64,000 bases of DNA, taken from contig JASFXZ010000001.1 in NCBI GenBank assembly GCA_032209605.1, positions 39,684,619 through 39,748,618 on the forward strand, read 5' to 3'. The DNA comes from Mactromeris polynyma (taxonomy: Eukaryota; Mollusca; Bivalvia; Venerida; Mactridae). The notes under the pieces are model-generated. The model saw nothing but the letters and a program-made list of their open reading frames with translations. It ran no database searches and was not told the origin of the DNA. The position numbers were made by a program, and so were the translations under genes. Positions 1-11,364 of the stretch are shown here, one piece after another (the first letter of the stretch is position 1; each line of letters starts with the position of its first letter).

Positions 1-2269
1 TCTTGTCAGCTGTATGGCTAAATTATTTTCAAGTGTATTGAATAATAGAATTGAATCGTTTTGCGATAATCATAATATCATAACCGACGCTCAGTTCGGG
101 TTTAGGAAAGGACGATCGACCGTGGATGCTATTTATATATTACAATCGCTTGTTCGAAGATATATGAATAGGAATGAACGACTCTATGTAGCATTTGTAG
201 ACCTTAAACGTTGTTTTGACACAATTTACAGGAATGGCTTGTGGCTTAAATTATACAGAAATGGCATTAAAGGGAGAAATTTAAGAATTATAAGAGACAT
301 GTATGAAAAAGTTAAGTCATGTGTAAAGAATTGTAATTCCAATTCCTCTTGTGATGAGGCGAACTGTGATCATTCTTTCTGTAATAATGCCTCGTATTCA
401 CAATTCTTCCAATATTCCATTGGTTTGAGACAGGCTGAAGTATTATCTCCCTTATTATTTTCATTATTTGTTGATGATTTGGAATTGTATCTGCAAAATA
501 ATGTAACCTCAGGTTTACAAATTGATGATATCGTTTTAATTGTACTTTTATTCGCAGATGATATGGCGATTTTGGGGAGAACACCTGAAGATCTTCAGAA
601 TAGTCTCAATCAGTTATATTTGTTTTGTAATGAGTGGGGACTAGAAGTAAATATCCAAAAAACCAAGGTCATGGTGTTTAGGAAAAGGGGTGGGGTACGT
701 ATACATGAACAGTGGGTATATAATGGAGAAAATATTGAGGTTGTTGATAGTTTTAATTATTTGGGTACCGTGTTTAACTATACTGGTTCTTTTAATAAAC
801 ACAAAGAGCATATTGTGGGTAAGGCTCTTAAGGCCATGAATGCATTGTGGGCAAATTGTAAGAAAGTTAAAGTTAAACCAAAAATACTTTGTCAGCTTTT
901 TGACTCATTTGTGGGATCAACCCTCAACTACAGTTCGGAGATATTTGGGTTTGACAAATCCTTAGAAATTGAACGTATTCACCTAAAAATTTTGAAACGG
1001 GTTTTGAATGTCAGACAAAGTGCTAGTACAAACGCTGTTTATGCGGAATTAGGAAGATACCCTCTTTATATTGCTCGATATATTCGCATTTTCAAATATT
1101 GGTGTAAAATTAAAATTAGTGATAATATCATCATTAAAACGATGTACCAACAGGAGCTTAATGACTGTAATAATAATAAAATTAATTGGTTGTCTAATGT
1201 GAAAACTATGCTATGTAAATATGGTTTTAACGATTGGTTTGATAGCACATTGGATTCAAGCCCCCTTCTGTATATATTTAAACAGCGAGTTGTAGATTGT
1301 TTTATACAAGAATTGCAAGCTAAGATACAAACCTCTCCGTCTTTAGACCTTTATAAAGAAATTAAGGTCAACTTTGAATACGAAAAATACCTAGATATGA
1401 TACCCAATGATTTGAAATATTTTGCGACAAGAGTTCGCCTATCAGCACACTCTTTAAGAATTCAGACTGGTAGATATGGTCCTAATAGAATTCCAAGAGA
1501 TGAACGATTATGTTTATATTGTAACACTAGAGACATTGAGGACGAGTTTCATTTTGTTTGTATATGCCCATGTTATAGAGATATTCGAAACAAGTTTTTA
1601 ACACCATACTTTACAAGAAGACCGTCTATGTTTAAGTTTATAGAAGTTTATCTTGACAAATCGATTTTAATAAACTTTGCTAAATACATTAAGCATTCAC
1701 TAGCAAAGAGGAATTCTGTACAATTAATTAATGTTTAATAGCTGTTGTTTGCCTCAACCTCACCACGGCAAGTGCATTTATTGTTTAAGTGCATTTATTG
1801 TTTATCTGTATAACCATGTACATGTGTGTATATATATATATACTGTTAATATGTAATAATGACAAATACATATGATACCGTTTTCTATGTTTAATGTACT
1901 AAAAATATATCTGTCTTGTTCTTTTAAAATTGATGAACTCAGCAGACGAATTTATCAAACTATACTAAATACACCAAATATTCGATTTCAAAGTGAAACA
2001 CCTTACACTATCTAAAACAAGCTTGTCCTCGTTCTTTTATGATTCCTGTTGTTTTGTTTATCTTTCCACAATCTATGTGAATATACATGAGTAACAACTA
2101 TTACATTTTTTATTTTTTTTATTTTCTTTATTTTGTATTTTTCTTCCTTCTCCAACTCAAATTGTTAATACTATGTCACGTGATTTATTGTATTGTATAA
2201 TTTGTGATGAACATGACTATGTACTGTGTACACGTCTTTCAAATAAACTTATGTTCTGTTCTGTTCTGT
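1..2269 (+). mobile_element. LINE (non-LTR retrotransposon), 5' part outside the window
   Basis: The segment holds the 3' part of a LINE: an open reverse transcriptase frame up to 1738, about 500 bp of AT-rich 3' UTR, an AATAAA-like site near 2242-2247, and a terminus made of short TTCTG repeats at about 2252-2269. Many LINEs end in a short tandem repeat instead of poly(A), so this is a natural 3' end. The reading frame is undamaged, so the copy is fairly young. A short TA run lies in the 3' UTR at 1829-1842. The 5' end, any ORF1 and the endonuclease domain are outside the window. I cannot assign the clade from sequence inspection alone. Confidence 0.9.
2..1738 (+). CDS. LINE reverse transcriptase, C-terminal part (5' partial)
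   Basis: This is the pol protein of a non-LTR retrotransposon, which would copy the element RNA by target-primed reverse transcription. The frame is already open at base 2; the methionine at base 14 is internal, because the codons before it match the usual start of the RT finger region. Numbering from that methionine: finger motif QFGFRKGRST at 27-36, motif A FVDLKRCFD at 61-69, motif B GLRQAEVLSP at 137-146, catalytic FADD at 180-183, YLGT after the palm, a thumb region, and a C-terminal Cys/His knuckle starting CLYC at 500-503 followed by His and Cys. No stop or frameshift is visible over 574 residues. Two oddities: a Cys-rich stretch (about 103-126) between motifs A and B, and Ala where motif B normally has Gly. 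The endonuclease lies upstream, outside the window. Confidence 0.93.
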   Translation, partial: LVSCMAKLFSSVLNNRIESFCDNHNIITDAQFGFRKGRSTVDAIYILQSLVRRYMNRNERLYVAFVDLKRCFDTIYRNGLWLKLYRNGIKGRNLRIIRDMYEKVKSCVKNCNSNSSCDEANCDHSFCNNASYSQFFQYSIGLRQAEVLSPLLFSLFVDDLELYLQNNVTSGLQIDDIVLIVLLFADDMAILGRTPEDLQNSLNQLYLFCNEWGLEVNIQKTKVMVFRKRGGVRIHEQWVYNGENIEVVDSFNYLGTVFNYTGSFNKHKEHIVGKALKAMNALWANCKKVKVKPKILCQLFDSFVGSTLNYSSEIFGFDKSLEIERIHLKILKRVLNVRQSASTNAVYAELGRYPLYIARYIRIFKYWCKIKISDNIIIKTMYQQELNDCNNNKINWLSNVKTMLCKYGFNDWFDSTLDSSPLLYIFKQRVVDCFIQELQAKIQTSPSLDLYKEIKVNFEYEKYLDMIPNDLKYFATRVRLSAHSLRIQTGRYGPNRIPRDERLCLYCNTRDIEDEFHFVCICPCYRDIRNKFLTPYFTRRPSMFKFIEVYLDKSILINFAKYIKHSLAKRNSVQLINV

Positions 2270-3587
2270 GATCATATAATGTGTTAATGGTTATTTACTT
2301 TTAACTGCTCGAAGCTGTTGATAGGGTTTTAATCAAGCAACACTGAAACCAAATTATTTATTTTAGCATATTTTTCTGTTATTTTATTAAACATACCCTT
2401 AACTGGCACAGGAGATTATTTTTGCAACTGCCTGATGTGGGGGATAATATGTTAGGTGACAGTAAGTTATATTCTTTCTGGAAGTGTATATGGCGTTTGA
2501 AGAACACAATGTTTTTTTTAATTAGAGCAGATGATGATGATGACTTTAAATAGGACAAGCATGACCATGCCTTTTCGCCGCATATAGTTAGCCTCGTCAC
2601 TATATGTGGCACTACAGAGCTCAGGGGAACTGGAGCATCCCACAAACTATTATGTTGCATTGGAATGTTTAGTTAACCTTTGGCATTGACATCAGACTGT
2701 AATGAAATATATTTAGAGCGGAAACTTAGAAATTTGATCCTCTACAGACGGTTGTTTCGGTGATTAACCAACATTTTGTATTACAATTTAAGGTCAGCAA
2801 CCGAGCTAAAGAGATATCTATCACTTATGTATAACTATTAAACCCAAATACCTCCGGATATTTAAGACGTCGTATACTGGTCGGAAGAGCTAACCCCGCT
2901 ATTTTGTAGTAATGGAATTTTCACTACATTATGACAAAGTGACCTTAACGATGAACATGAATTTGGCAGGTGCATATTGATTTATTTGGACATAGCATTG
3001 CCTATGAACAGTTATTGTAATCAAATACTACAGAATATGAACCCAGTATATTCATAGTATCTACGTGAAATTGTATTGGCGGGATAGCACCTTCGACCAG
3101 CATACAAGCATACGTACTTTACTGCAATAACAAGTTATACATACATCAACCTTGACATAAAACATAATTCAATTGGATCTAGGCATTTCATAAAGCAGGC
3201 TATTAACAAACATAGCCCCCTATGTTGATAACAACCATATTTATCAACTACGTGACCTGAAATGACCTGTTATGGTTGAATTCCATAGGTCAGGAATGAT
3301 ATTACGCTTTTCATTACGCCAATATGTATGCACAGGAAAATGTTAACCCAGATAGTATCTTAAAGATGATACAATTGTTACCAGGACATAACAGGTCGTG
3401 TGAGGTTTATTTTTTATAAAGATTTTGTCCAAAGATTACTAGGCCGATATATACATGAAGCATGTCCATTAAAGTATGGATATTCAAAGTTCTTAAGTCG
3501 ACAAACTAATTTTATTTCAGATTAAAGCGTCACGTTTAGTCGCTAGATTACTTCCCTACTTCAAATGTTCAGTCATGTCCTCGAATG
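2270..3587. other. Intergenic, no gene seen
   Basis: AT-rich sequence between the LINE end and the Tc1 remnant. Short open frames show no domain motif. I see no tandem repeat or RNA gene. Confidence 0.5.
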
Positions 3588-3775
3588 TTAGTCTGAACCA
3601 TGCATCGCATCCCGGATCTGTTGACGGGACAACTGTCCCCACTCCAGATACCAAGCTGCTTCCAGTTCACATAGATTCTGTACAGGAGGATCTAGTGCCT
3701 GAATACGACGGTCAAGAATCTCCCAGATATGCGCAATAAGATTCAAATCCGATATCATAGCAGATCAGGATCATA
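3588..3775 (-). pseudogene. Tc1-like transposase, C-terminal remnant
   Basis: Read on the minus strand, about 60 codons match the end of a Tc1/mariner transposase. A SDLN stretch stands where the family has SPDLNPIEH; it is followed by HIWEILDRRIQALDPP, then ELEAAW, EWGQLSRQQIRDAMH and a stop at 3588-3590. This follows the usual Tc1 pattern of a catalytic region, a Trp-rich segment and a final helix. The catalytic Glu of the PIEH motif is replaced (the sequence reads LIAH), and stop codons lie just upstream, so it is dead. It differs from the Tc1 copy at 5517-7051 (different residues after the WD/WE motif), so it is a separate family. I did not locate its terminal repeats. Confidence 0.75.
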
Positions 3776-4774
3776 CAGGAAAATCCCGGGGGTGCTTCAC
3801 TTTGTTATTTCTGTATACACATAATGTTTGCGCAACACATTACTGGACACAATCGCGTTGTGTTAATGAAATAAAAAAAAAGATAATAAGAGTTAAACTA
3901 AACTTCCTAGGGCAAACATCCGTGTATTGTCCCATATTATCTCTTTTCATTGAAATATTTCATAACAATTGTTCCTGTGCTGAACATAGTACTTAGTTGT
4001 TTCCATTAGAATAATATAAACAACACGTTTGATAATCGCTGGCTTCCCCTTGTTAAATTGCCATGGTTTCTCTTTAATGTAGTTTTATTTTGGATTTTCT
4101 CTAATTCAGTTTTGCTTTTTTCTTTCTTCCTTTTTGTTTCGCCGACTTTTCTCGTTTTACCTTTGCTAATTTCACTGTCATGTTCTTCTCGTTCAATACA
4201 TCTGATTGGCTCTGTTCAAAGACAATTTTTACCCACATTCAATTAAAACTTTTACTGTCATATACTCTGTTAAATCTGTTAAAGGTCAGCACTGGTTATT
4301 GACAGGTTGTTTCATTTCATGTTATATACAATCGTACATATAAAACGGAAGTGGACATTTATTTATTCGCAGCATGAATCGCATTTCATTGCAATTACAG
4401 ATAGTCGCAGTTAAGACAATATTTCTTATGGTTTGCTTGAAACTGGAGATTTGATCAGCACATACAAAACTTACGGCTTGTGCTAGGTTTCCTTAACATA
4501 GATATGTTACAATATATTTCGAAATATTCCTTGTTCCTTTCAGTAGAGAATGTGTAAAACAGTGTTAAACAATGTCATTTACGAGCGTTTCTTTATTACC
4601 TTGTGAATTGCTAAAATGAAACATTGTCATGTGTTTTTTATAAGTCGATGCCCAGGGCAACAATTTTACATACCAAATACGTAATTCAAAACATATACTT
4701 AAAACATGATGATTGTCGAACACCGATCCCAGCTCGACATTTAACTTTTGTGTCACGATATTTTTCTGAAGTCT
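3776..4774. other. Intergenic, no gene seen
   Basis: AT-rich with small random frames only. It may include more of the decayed Tc1 element to the left, but I could not recognise it. Confidence 0.4.
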
Positions 4775-4900
4775 GAATGTCGATTGTCGAACGACGAGCT
4801 TAGCTGGACACTCAATGTTTTTGAATGTCGATTGCCGAACGACGAGCTTAGCTGGACACTCAATGTTTTTGAATGTCGATTATCAAATGCCGATTGTCTA
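4775..4900. repeat. 48-bp tandem repeat, about 2.6 copies
   Basis: The segment starting GAATGTCGATTG recurs at 4775, 4823 and 4871, a 48-bp period, with the third copy diverging after about 20 bases. The first two copies differ by very few bases. The small frame over it (4748-4930) is a by-product of the period being divisible by three. Confidence 0.85.
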
Positions 4901-5516
4901 GCCAATGACCGTCATAAAGAAAAAATATAATATACTGTTATGTGTTTAAATATTTTGAACAAAGAACAAGTGTCCCCCGAAACTACGTTTAAATATTCAC
5001 ATGTTTAGTGGTACCGCTGGTCATGATTGAGATATTGCTGGACACAGTCCCTAATAATTATTACAATGCATATACTTTAGTATGTCTGTCATGGTCGACA
5101 TATTTTATAGGGAACAAAAGGTGGAAAGGAGGAGAACATTCCCTTACTGGTCGCTTACTGATATAGATGCCTCGTATCTGCAACCAATGAGGGGACTGAG
5201 ATGGCTTTCATAACACTTCATCAGGTAGTCAAATGAAAATGTACTTTATTCGAGCGGTAATAATAATTGCAATAATAAGTTGTTATTGTAACACTTGTTT
5301 GATAAGAAATGGGTGTCCTTGTAACTTTCCATAATAAACTTTACACTATTTGTCGGCACATCAACAGCTCTTTAAAACTTCACGATCTGTTCATGTCTAG
5401 CGGTTCTTTGTTACATAGTTATATGATTACGTTCATGTAATAAAATTCACCAGACCAATGCTTAACAACTTCAAAGATTAAAATCTGAAGCAATTTTATG
5501 CATTTTATAAAATATA

Positions 5517-5542
5517 CTGAAACGAAAAAGAAAGTGTGCACT
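5517..5542 (+). repeat. Left terminal inverted repeat of Tc1 element
   Basis: Ends in GAAAAAGAAAGTGTGCACT and mirrors 7026-7051 with two mismatches (positions 3 and 5 from the outer end). Confidence 0.92.
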
Positions 5543-5777
5543 TGGTTAGAGGGAATTTTTTTATACTTATAGAAGCAAAATATTGGCATATTTGGTATCA
5601 AAATGTGCAAAAATGTATTGGCAACACGATGTTTTACTTTTAAGTGAAATTTGATAATTATCAGAACATTGTTTTACGTGTGAATAACGTAGGGGTGAAA
5701 AGTAAAAGTTGCAGATTTGTAATGTTTTGTAACTGCTTTTTTGCCTTCGGATATTTGTCAAGTTACGTGACAATTAA

Positions 5778-6756
5778 TCAGTATCTGTTGTGGCCTCCTC
5801 GTCTACGGATCAACGCAAGTATTCTAGATCGCATGGACCTGACGTAACGTCTTATGACGTCGGCGGTTTCATTCATGAACTAAGGCTGCACACAAGTCAT
5901 TGATATTGTTGATAACATGGTTTTTCCTTGCTCTCCGACCAAGCAAATCCCATAAATGTTCAATGGGATTCATGTCCGGAGAGCAAGCCGGCCAAGGTAA
6001 GACGTTAACGTTATTTCTAGCGAGATAATTCCTGGTAAGTATAGCAGTATGTGGCCTTGCGTTATCATGCATTAAACAACCAAGGTTCTGTTGTAGGAAA
6101 GGAATAACAACTGGGCGTAAAACTTGGTCAACATAACCTTGGGCATTTAAATTACCATGAATAACAACAAGGTCTGTTTTCCTACCGCCCATAATACCTC
6201 CCCAGACCATTACACTACCCCCTCCAAAACGATCTCGCTCTAATAAACAGTTCTGGTCAAAACGTTCCCCTTTACGTCTAAATACCCGAACTCTACCGTC
6301 AGCAGTGCTAAGGTTAAATCGCGACTCATCACTAAAGAGCACCCTAGACCACATGGCACGGTTCCAACGGAGATGACGGCGGGCCCAGACCAGTCTGAGA
6401 GCACTATGTCTGTTATTAAGGATCTGGCCTACATAATGCCTCCTAGCCCTTAACGGTTTGCATTGGCCCGCAGTCGGTTTAGAACCGTATCCCTACATAC
6501 GCCAAGCTCTTGTAGCGGTTTTGAACCGATGACGTAAGTGCGTCAACGTCATATGTCTATCCTGACGTGCCGTTGTCACCTTCGGTCTACCGGATTGTGG
6601 ACGATCTCTAACGCTTCCATTCTGATGGTAACGTCGTCGGAGTTTTATTATGGTATTTCTATGGCAGTTAAACTGCCTAGCGACGTCAGAAACGCTGACA
6701 CCGGCTGCGAGTTGCAGAAGTGCCTGAATTCGTTCGTTTTCTTGAAGCCTTGGCAT
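5778..6756 (-). pseudogene. Tc1 transposase, frameshifted
   Basis: The enzyme would bind the terminal repeats and cut and paste the element. The start (MPRLQENERIQAL) is at 6756. The N-terminal part has the paired-type helix-turn-helix: GVSVSDVARQFNCHRNTIIKL, then the GRPKVTT hook. The catalytic part (5869-6354) has the first Asp in FSDESRFNL, GGGSVMVWGGI, the second Asp in HDNARPH and Glu in NPIEHLW, spaced 34 residues apart, so DD34E. Damage: one frameshift near 6505 and another near 6450, which together restore the frame, and a premature stop at 5869 beyond which the C-terminal tail (ending in a RRRGGHN-type motif and a stop at 5778) continues in another frame. The full span is about 326 codons, near the usual Tc1 transposase length of about 340. 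Confidence 0.93.
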
Positions 6757-7025
6757 CTTGTTTACGAGTGAAATTCAAAAGTGAACTGTGATTTATTATT
6801 GCATAACAAGTAAAGATATCGGTCATGGTCAGCCTGTACCTGTACACACGTTGCACGGGTAGCACGAGCGAAAAGTTGCATAATAGCCTGCTGTCAATTT
6901 GAAAGCCGTCTATGCGCTTAAATATAGGGTAAATGGGTGCAATGTGTAAAGGGTTATTTTCTTCACTCATGATGATAAATCCGTATATCTAAACTTTGTA
7001 ACAAAAAAGTTATGCCCAATATAAA

Positions 7026-7051
7026 AGTGCACACTTTCTTTTTCGTGTTAG
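7026..7051 (-). repeat. Right terminal inverted repeat of Tc1 element
   Basis: Reverse complement of the left repeat with two mismatches; TA follows at 7052-7053. Confidence 0.92.
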
Positions 7052-7053
7052 TA

Positions 7054-8033
7054 TACATATGTAGTGCATAACCATCAACAAAGTGCTTACTTTTTGACGA
7101 AAGCACCCTCATAATGTATTTTAACTGACTGTTGCAACTGTCATAAATTCTTGATCGCTTCAGTGAAATATTTGATTATAGTATATACATTTTTAAGTAT
7201 AAGTCTTTATTCATGAGAAAGCAAAATTTCAAATCAGCTGAAAATTCGGCAAGGGGTACAGGGGGGCCGCTGAAGCTCCTGGCTTTTAAGCATCTAAGAT
7301 GATTTAAATTGTCTCAAAAACGGTCAAATCAATGAATCCGCGGAAAATTCTCATGCCTGATTTATTACACGAGTACAGTAGAGCCACTCGCAACCAGTCT
7401 CTTAAGTCATGTATGTCATGTTTTATATTGTTGTTGTTTTATCTATAAACGAGAGGTAAGTGCTAATCAGTTCATCTACTGTCTGACAGAGATGATAATC
7501 GATTTTTACACACATTTTGTACTTATGCACGCTTGTGCGCGATACTTTCAGTTGCTTATCCTAAGTTTTACCGTAATTAGTTTTTATACCAGCATTAGCA
7601 TTTGTTTCTAGTTTCTTATCATGTGTTTAAAAGTATGTTTTGTATAATATATGTTATGTCTCTTATAACTCTTATTTAGAGTGGCTTTGTACATTGTAAA
7701 TTGGTTTCATTATGTGCATATAAGTGTTATTTGTTCAAAGAAGAGAGGTTGATAAACACACATACATGTTTAGTCCTACTTATTGGCGCCGCCCATGAGG
7801 GTGGGGCCTTTAATGGAATCACGACATTTTTGAGACTATGGTAGGAGCATCTATTTATAACTGAATCTATTTTTTTATTAAGGGTTAAACCGCAGTAAAT
7901 ATTACACGTTACTTTTTGTATTTTTATGATTTAGAAATAAACTATTTTTAATGCATTTGTATTGTCGATTAATGTCTTTTACAAAGTTAAAACGATATGT
8001 TTATGATAAATACTTGCTGATCCCCGAAAAATA
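7054..8033. other. Intergenic, no gene seen
   Basis: AT-rich. A short GC-rich piece with GGCGCC at about 7785-7810 could be an old LTR/primer-binding-site junction, but no matching LTR was found. No coding frame. Confidence 0.4.
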
Positions 8034-8431
8034 GGACGATTCTACATAAACAGCATGTGTGTTAGGTGTCGAAGATAAAATAATAAAAAATTAATTATAA
8101 AAATTATCATTTTCACTTTACTTAAATCAATATTAACACAGTGGTACTTGTAACGTGGATATTCATGCAAGTTACGGTGTTAAAAAGGAAATACACACCA
8201 ATGATAGTGTGAAAATGGACTATTCCAAAACGGACGATTCTACATAAACAGCATGTGTGTTAGGTGTCGAAGATAAAATAAAAAATAATTAATTATAAAA
8301 AACTTCATTTTCAATTTACTTATATCAATATTAACACATTGGTACTTGTAACGTGGATATTTATGCAAGTTACGGTGTTTAAAAGGAAATACACGCCAAT
8401 GATAGTATGCAAATGGACTATTCCAAAACAT
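8034..8431. repeat. 198-bp tandem duplication
   Basis: The block starting GGACGATTCTACATAAACAG at 8034 is repeated at 8232 and stays aligned through GGACTATTCCAAAAC with scattered substitutions and short indels. Two copies only. Confidence 0.88.
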
Positions 8432-8747
8432 TTTTCCGCCATTACGCTATTCCAAAACATTGTGCACCAGTTTTGCGGCGCCCTTGGATGCTTTGCATCA
8501 ATGCATTTCTTGTAGGTCGTTGGTTTAATAATACTGTGCCGCACCTTATACTTAAAAGTTAAAATAATTATATTAATAATGTAATACAGATGTTGCAATT
8601 GTTTTAATAACAGTAAAACTTGATTACAATAAATATAATTTTTGCGATGATATTGTTGAATTTTATAATTTAAGTGAAAATTATTAGATTAATACTATTA
8701 GTATTGTAGTGCCGATGTTGCAATAATTTAGACAAATAACCTGCATA

Positions 8748-9050
8748 TTTTTTTATTGTATTTGCAATTATTTATCGTCGCCACCGGTTTCCCATATGGG
8801 CGACGCCTCCGGAAGAATATTTAGTCATTTTAGATTTTTGGAGGATAGTGCATGATACAGGAGATGCCCAAGTTCCAGAAGCACCCCTGGTTCTTTTACG
8901 TACTCGATGTAAAGCATCATACACGGGACCTCGGTTTTTAAAGTCTCGTCCGAAAGACTGTTAGTACTCTCAGTGATGGAGCGGGGGATCGAACCTGCGA
9001 TCCCTGGATTACTAGTCGAGCGCGTTACCACTGGACTACGGATCCGCTAC
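8748..9050 (-). mobile_element. tRNA-derived SINE, copy 1, with target-site duplication
   Basis: On the minus strand the element starts near 9050 with a tRNA-like head: A-box-like TAGTCCAGTGGTAA, an anticodon-arm-like segment and a B box GGTTCGATCCC. It continues through a body of about 190 bp and ends in an AT-rich tail at about 8748. The 11-mer TAACCTGCATA occurs directly on both sides (8737-8747 and 9051-9061), a clear target-site duplication. SINEs are transcribed by RNA polymerase III and moved by LINE enzymes. The copy at 12074-12366 shares nearly the whole body. A (CGTT)4 run follows at 9066-9081. I cannot assign it to a named mollusc SINE family from memory. Confidence 0.9.
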
Positions 9051-9061
9051 TAACCTGCATA

Positions 9062-10204
9062 ATTTCGTTCGTTCGTTCGTTAGTTTTGTTTATAAGGATA
9101 TCAGTGACCATGTACACGTAGGTACTTATAGGCATTTTTGTTGACCCCGACATGTACCCCGCATGTCGTTAAATTGGTTTTAGAGTCTATAAAAGGGTAC
9201 ATTTGTCTTGTTGATAATTTATCTACAAGCTTATACCAAATATATGTCAATTTTGAATCCAAAGATAGCTACACACCGAGATCAATGAGATCAAAAATGG
9301 TTTTAACCTGTAACTTATTGATATTCATTTTATAAGTTTTAGATTGTTTATGTAATTTTTTTTCTGTATATGAAAGACTGACACCTGCCAATTAGACATT
9401 CTGATACCTGATGTGTGAACGACAACATTATCTCTAAGGTGGCAAAACATAGTTGCGGAGCTGTTCCGCTTCCGTTAGAAATGGGGAGTATGAAAATTAA
9501 CATGTGTGTCCAAGTTGAAGAGGTAATCCGTGTATCTAATCACTGTCCTAGCTATATAGTTTCAGAAACGAATTTGTTAGAGTGGCAGCTGGGCCTGTTT
9601 AATTCACTACCCCAAGGTGATAACGATTAAATACATGTAACATTAATACTTAAGGGTGTATTTATACCACATTCACAAAACATGATATAAGCAACATAAA
9701 CCTCGTTTAAATATTTATTTTTAAATTTATGGAAATGTTGGATAAACGCGTGTATAAAGATTATAGACACTTGATATCACGTTGTTTTATCATATTTAGT
9801 ATAATCGTAGGTTTTCTTACAACAGTATAAAGAAGTAACGCATTAAATGTAACGTACATAGCGGCACAGACACCACCAAAGCACAAGAAGATATTTACAT
9901 ATATCAGGGGCTGTTATAGTTTGTTCCTGCGTATATACATACATTTTTATAATATGGCAAAAGGGTCGCATTCACAAATGCAGATGTTGAGTGAATCACC
10001 TTGAAATGCTCAGGGGAAAACACCAAAGAGAGGATTAACTTAGTTGCATATGCAGCCAATCTCTCACACTACAATCACCCAAATAAAATTGTAATAATAC
10101 GGATGAGAGGCAAATTTCGATAATTGGCACCGCTCCTGAGTTCGAGACCAGTATGGAATGCTTTAGGACCGATGTGTATTGGGAGCGGTCATTTGATCAA
10201 TTCC
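9062..10204. other. Intergenic, no gene seen
   Basis: AT-rich sequence with short random frames. No recognisable element apart from the CGTT microsatellite at its left edge. Confidence 0.4.
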
Positions 10205-10456
10205 CATTGCATAAATAAATGTACTTTTTGAAGCCGAAGGGGGAAATTTACCTGTCCGTAGAGCAGTATAGGTCAAACAGACAATTTGGAAGCCAAAGAC
10301 GGTCACTGCACAGTGCCAATGAGACCAGTACTTTCCTGGAATCTACCCAGTACTTTTATGGTTACATGCCAATTCTATGTTAGGTGAGAAACACTGAAAA
10401 GCACATCTGTTTTTACCCGGCTAGACGAGGGATCGAACCCACGACCTTCGGATGAC
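10205..10456 (-). mobile_element. Second tRNA-derived SINE type, probable
   Basis: On the minus strand a tRNA-like 3' half is seen at about 10456-10415: CCGAAGGTCGTGGGTTCGAT, containing a good B box. An unrelated body then runs to about 10205 and ends near an A/T-rich stretch. The body is not the one seen at 8748 and 12074. The head lacks a clear A box, so it is truncated or decayed. No target duplication was found; the limits are approximate. Confidence 0.5.
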
Positions 10457-10720
10457 GTGAGGAAGAATATCGCCAACTCCAGAAAGATACGCCGGTTGCA
10501 TAGAAATTTATTACTCCCGCTTGGTATCTCTTCGACACAGCACAATACTGTTGCCAAATACATTATTCCACAGCGGAGGTTACATGACCAACCAACTGTA
10601 TCGCCCTGTTTGAACCTTTCTGCAGAACAGCATTCCGACTCTGAAGAGACAACCAACACCCGACCACAGAGAGTACGACGGAAACCAAAGTGGCAACAGT
10701 CAGATGATTGGATATCTTAA
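10457..10720 (+). pseudogene. Ty3/gypsy pol, C-terminal tail of integrase
   Basis: The frame contains IRRLHRNLLLPLG, which matches the conserved motif at the end of the gypsy integrase C-terminal domain, then a polar tail ending RPQRVRRKPKW and DDW before the stop, as is usual for these polyproteins. Reverse transcriptase, RNase H and the integrase core are absent; upstream sequence is an unrelated SINE, so this is a 5'-truncated fragment. The first codon is an internal GTG, not a real start. Confidence 0.78.
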
Positions 10721-11364
10721 TGGTGTACTTTACTATTGCTATATGTATCTATATAAGCCAGTAACGTATGTTACAGATACCAGTATTAACTTGTTCATGT
10801 GTGTATGTGGAGATAAATACACGATTGCCTTAGTATGTGTTGTTACATTATCCAAATGGCACACCCTATATATGTCTGTTGGATATTAGCCAGTCATGAT
10901 ATTTTGATTCGAACTGCAAATGTATAGTTTTTGTTTGCATGACTTGCTTTTGTTTGTGTTATTGTAATAACATTTTGCCAATATACATGTATTTGTATTT
11001 TGTTTCTTTATTTTGTTTTATAAATAAAGGAGTTATGTTTAGAGTGTATAGACTATTATGGAATGTACCTAATCGGTGTCCGTATTGCAGTATATCATAA
11101 TTGATGATTATGAAACAGCTAAATTGTTTAATGGAGCCATATTGCAAGGTGTAATGAAACTTCGTTCATTATATCTCATGACAGTCTGTATACTTATACT
11201 AGTATAGTGATGTTTAAGTCTTAGTTGCTCTTAAAATCGAACTTGCGAGAGTGTGAGCAAGATGTTGTTATGAAGCAGTTTGGTATTTTAGCTGCATTTT
11301 TCATTAATTGTTCTATTGTTAATGTTGTTCAAAACAACAATTTGATTTAATAATATGTTTGAAG

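Larger units (their letters stand above)
5517..7051 (-). mobile_element. Tc1/mariner (DD34E) element, end to end, inactive
   Basis: A 1,535-bp DNA transposon bounded by 26-bp terminal inverted repeats (24 of 26 match) and flanked by TA on both sides (5515-5516 and 7052-7053), the target duplication expected of this superfamily. The transposase lies on the minus strand inside it. The left end begins CTGAAACG and the right end, read inward, CTAACACG; the inner 19 bases are identical. The transposase is broken, so the copy could only move if supplied with transposase from elsewhere. Confidence 0.92.

Noticed and set aside
312..584. Minus-strand frame within the LINE
   Set aside because: Shadow of the reverse transcriptase frame on the opposite strand.
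7430..7810. LTR followed by a TTGGCGCCGCCC primer-binding site
   Set aside because: No second LTR, no gag or pol after it, and no clear LTR start.
8975..9050. tRNA gene on the minus strand
   Set aside because: Same SINE family, with a mismatch in the anticodon stem and a target-site duplication around the whole element.
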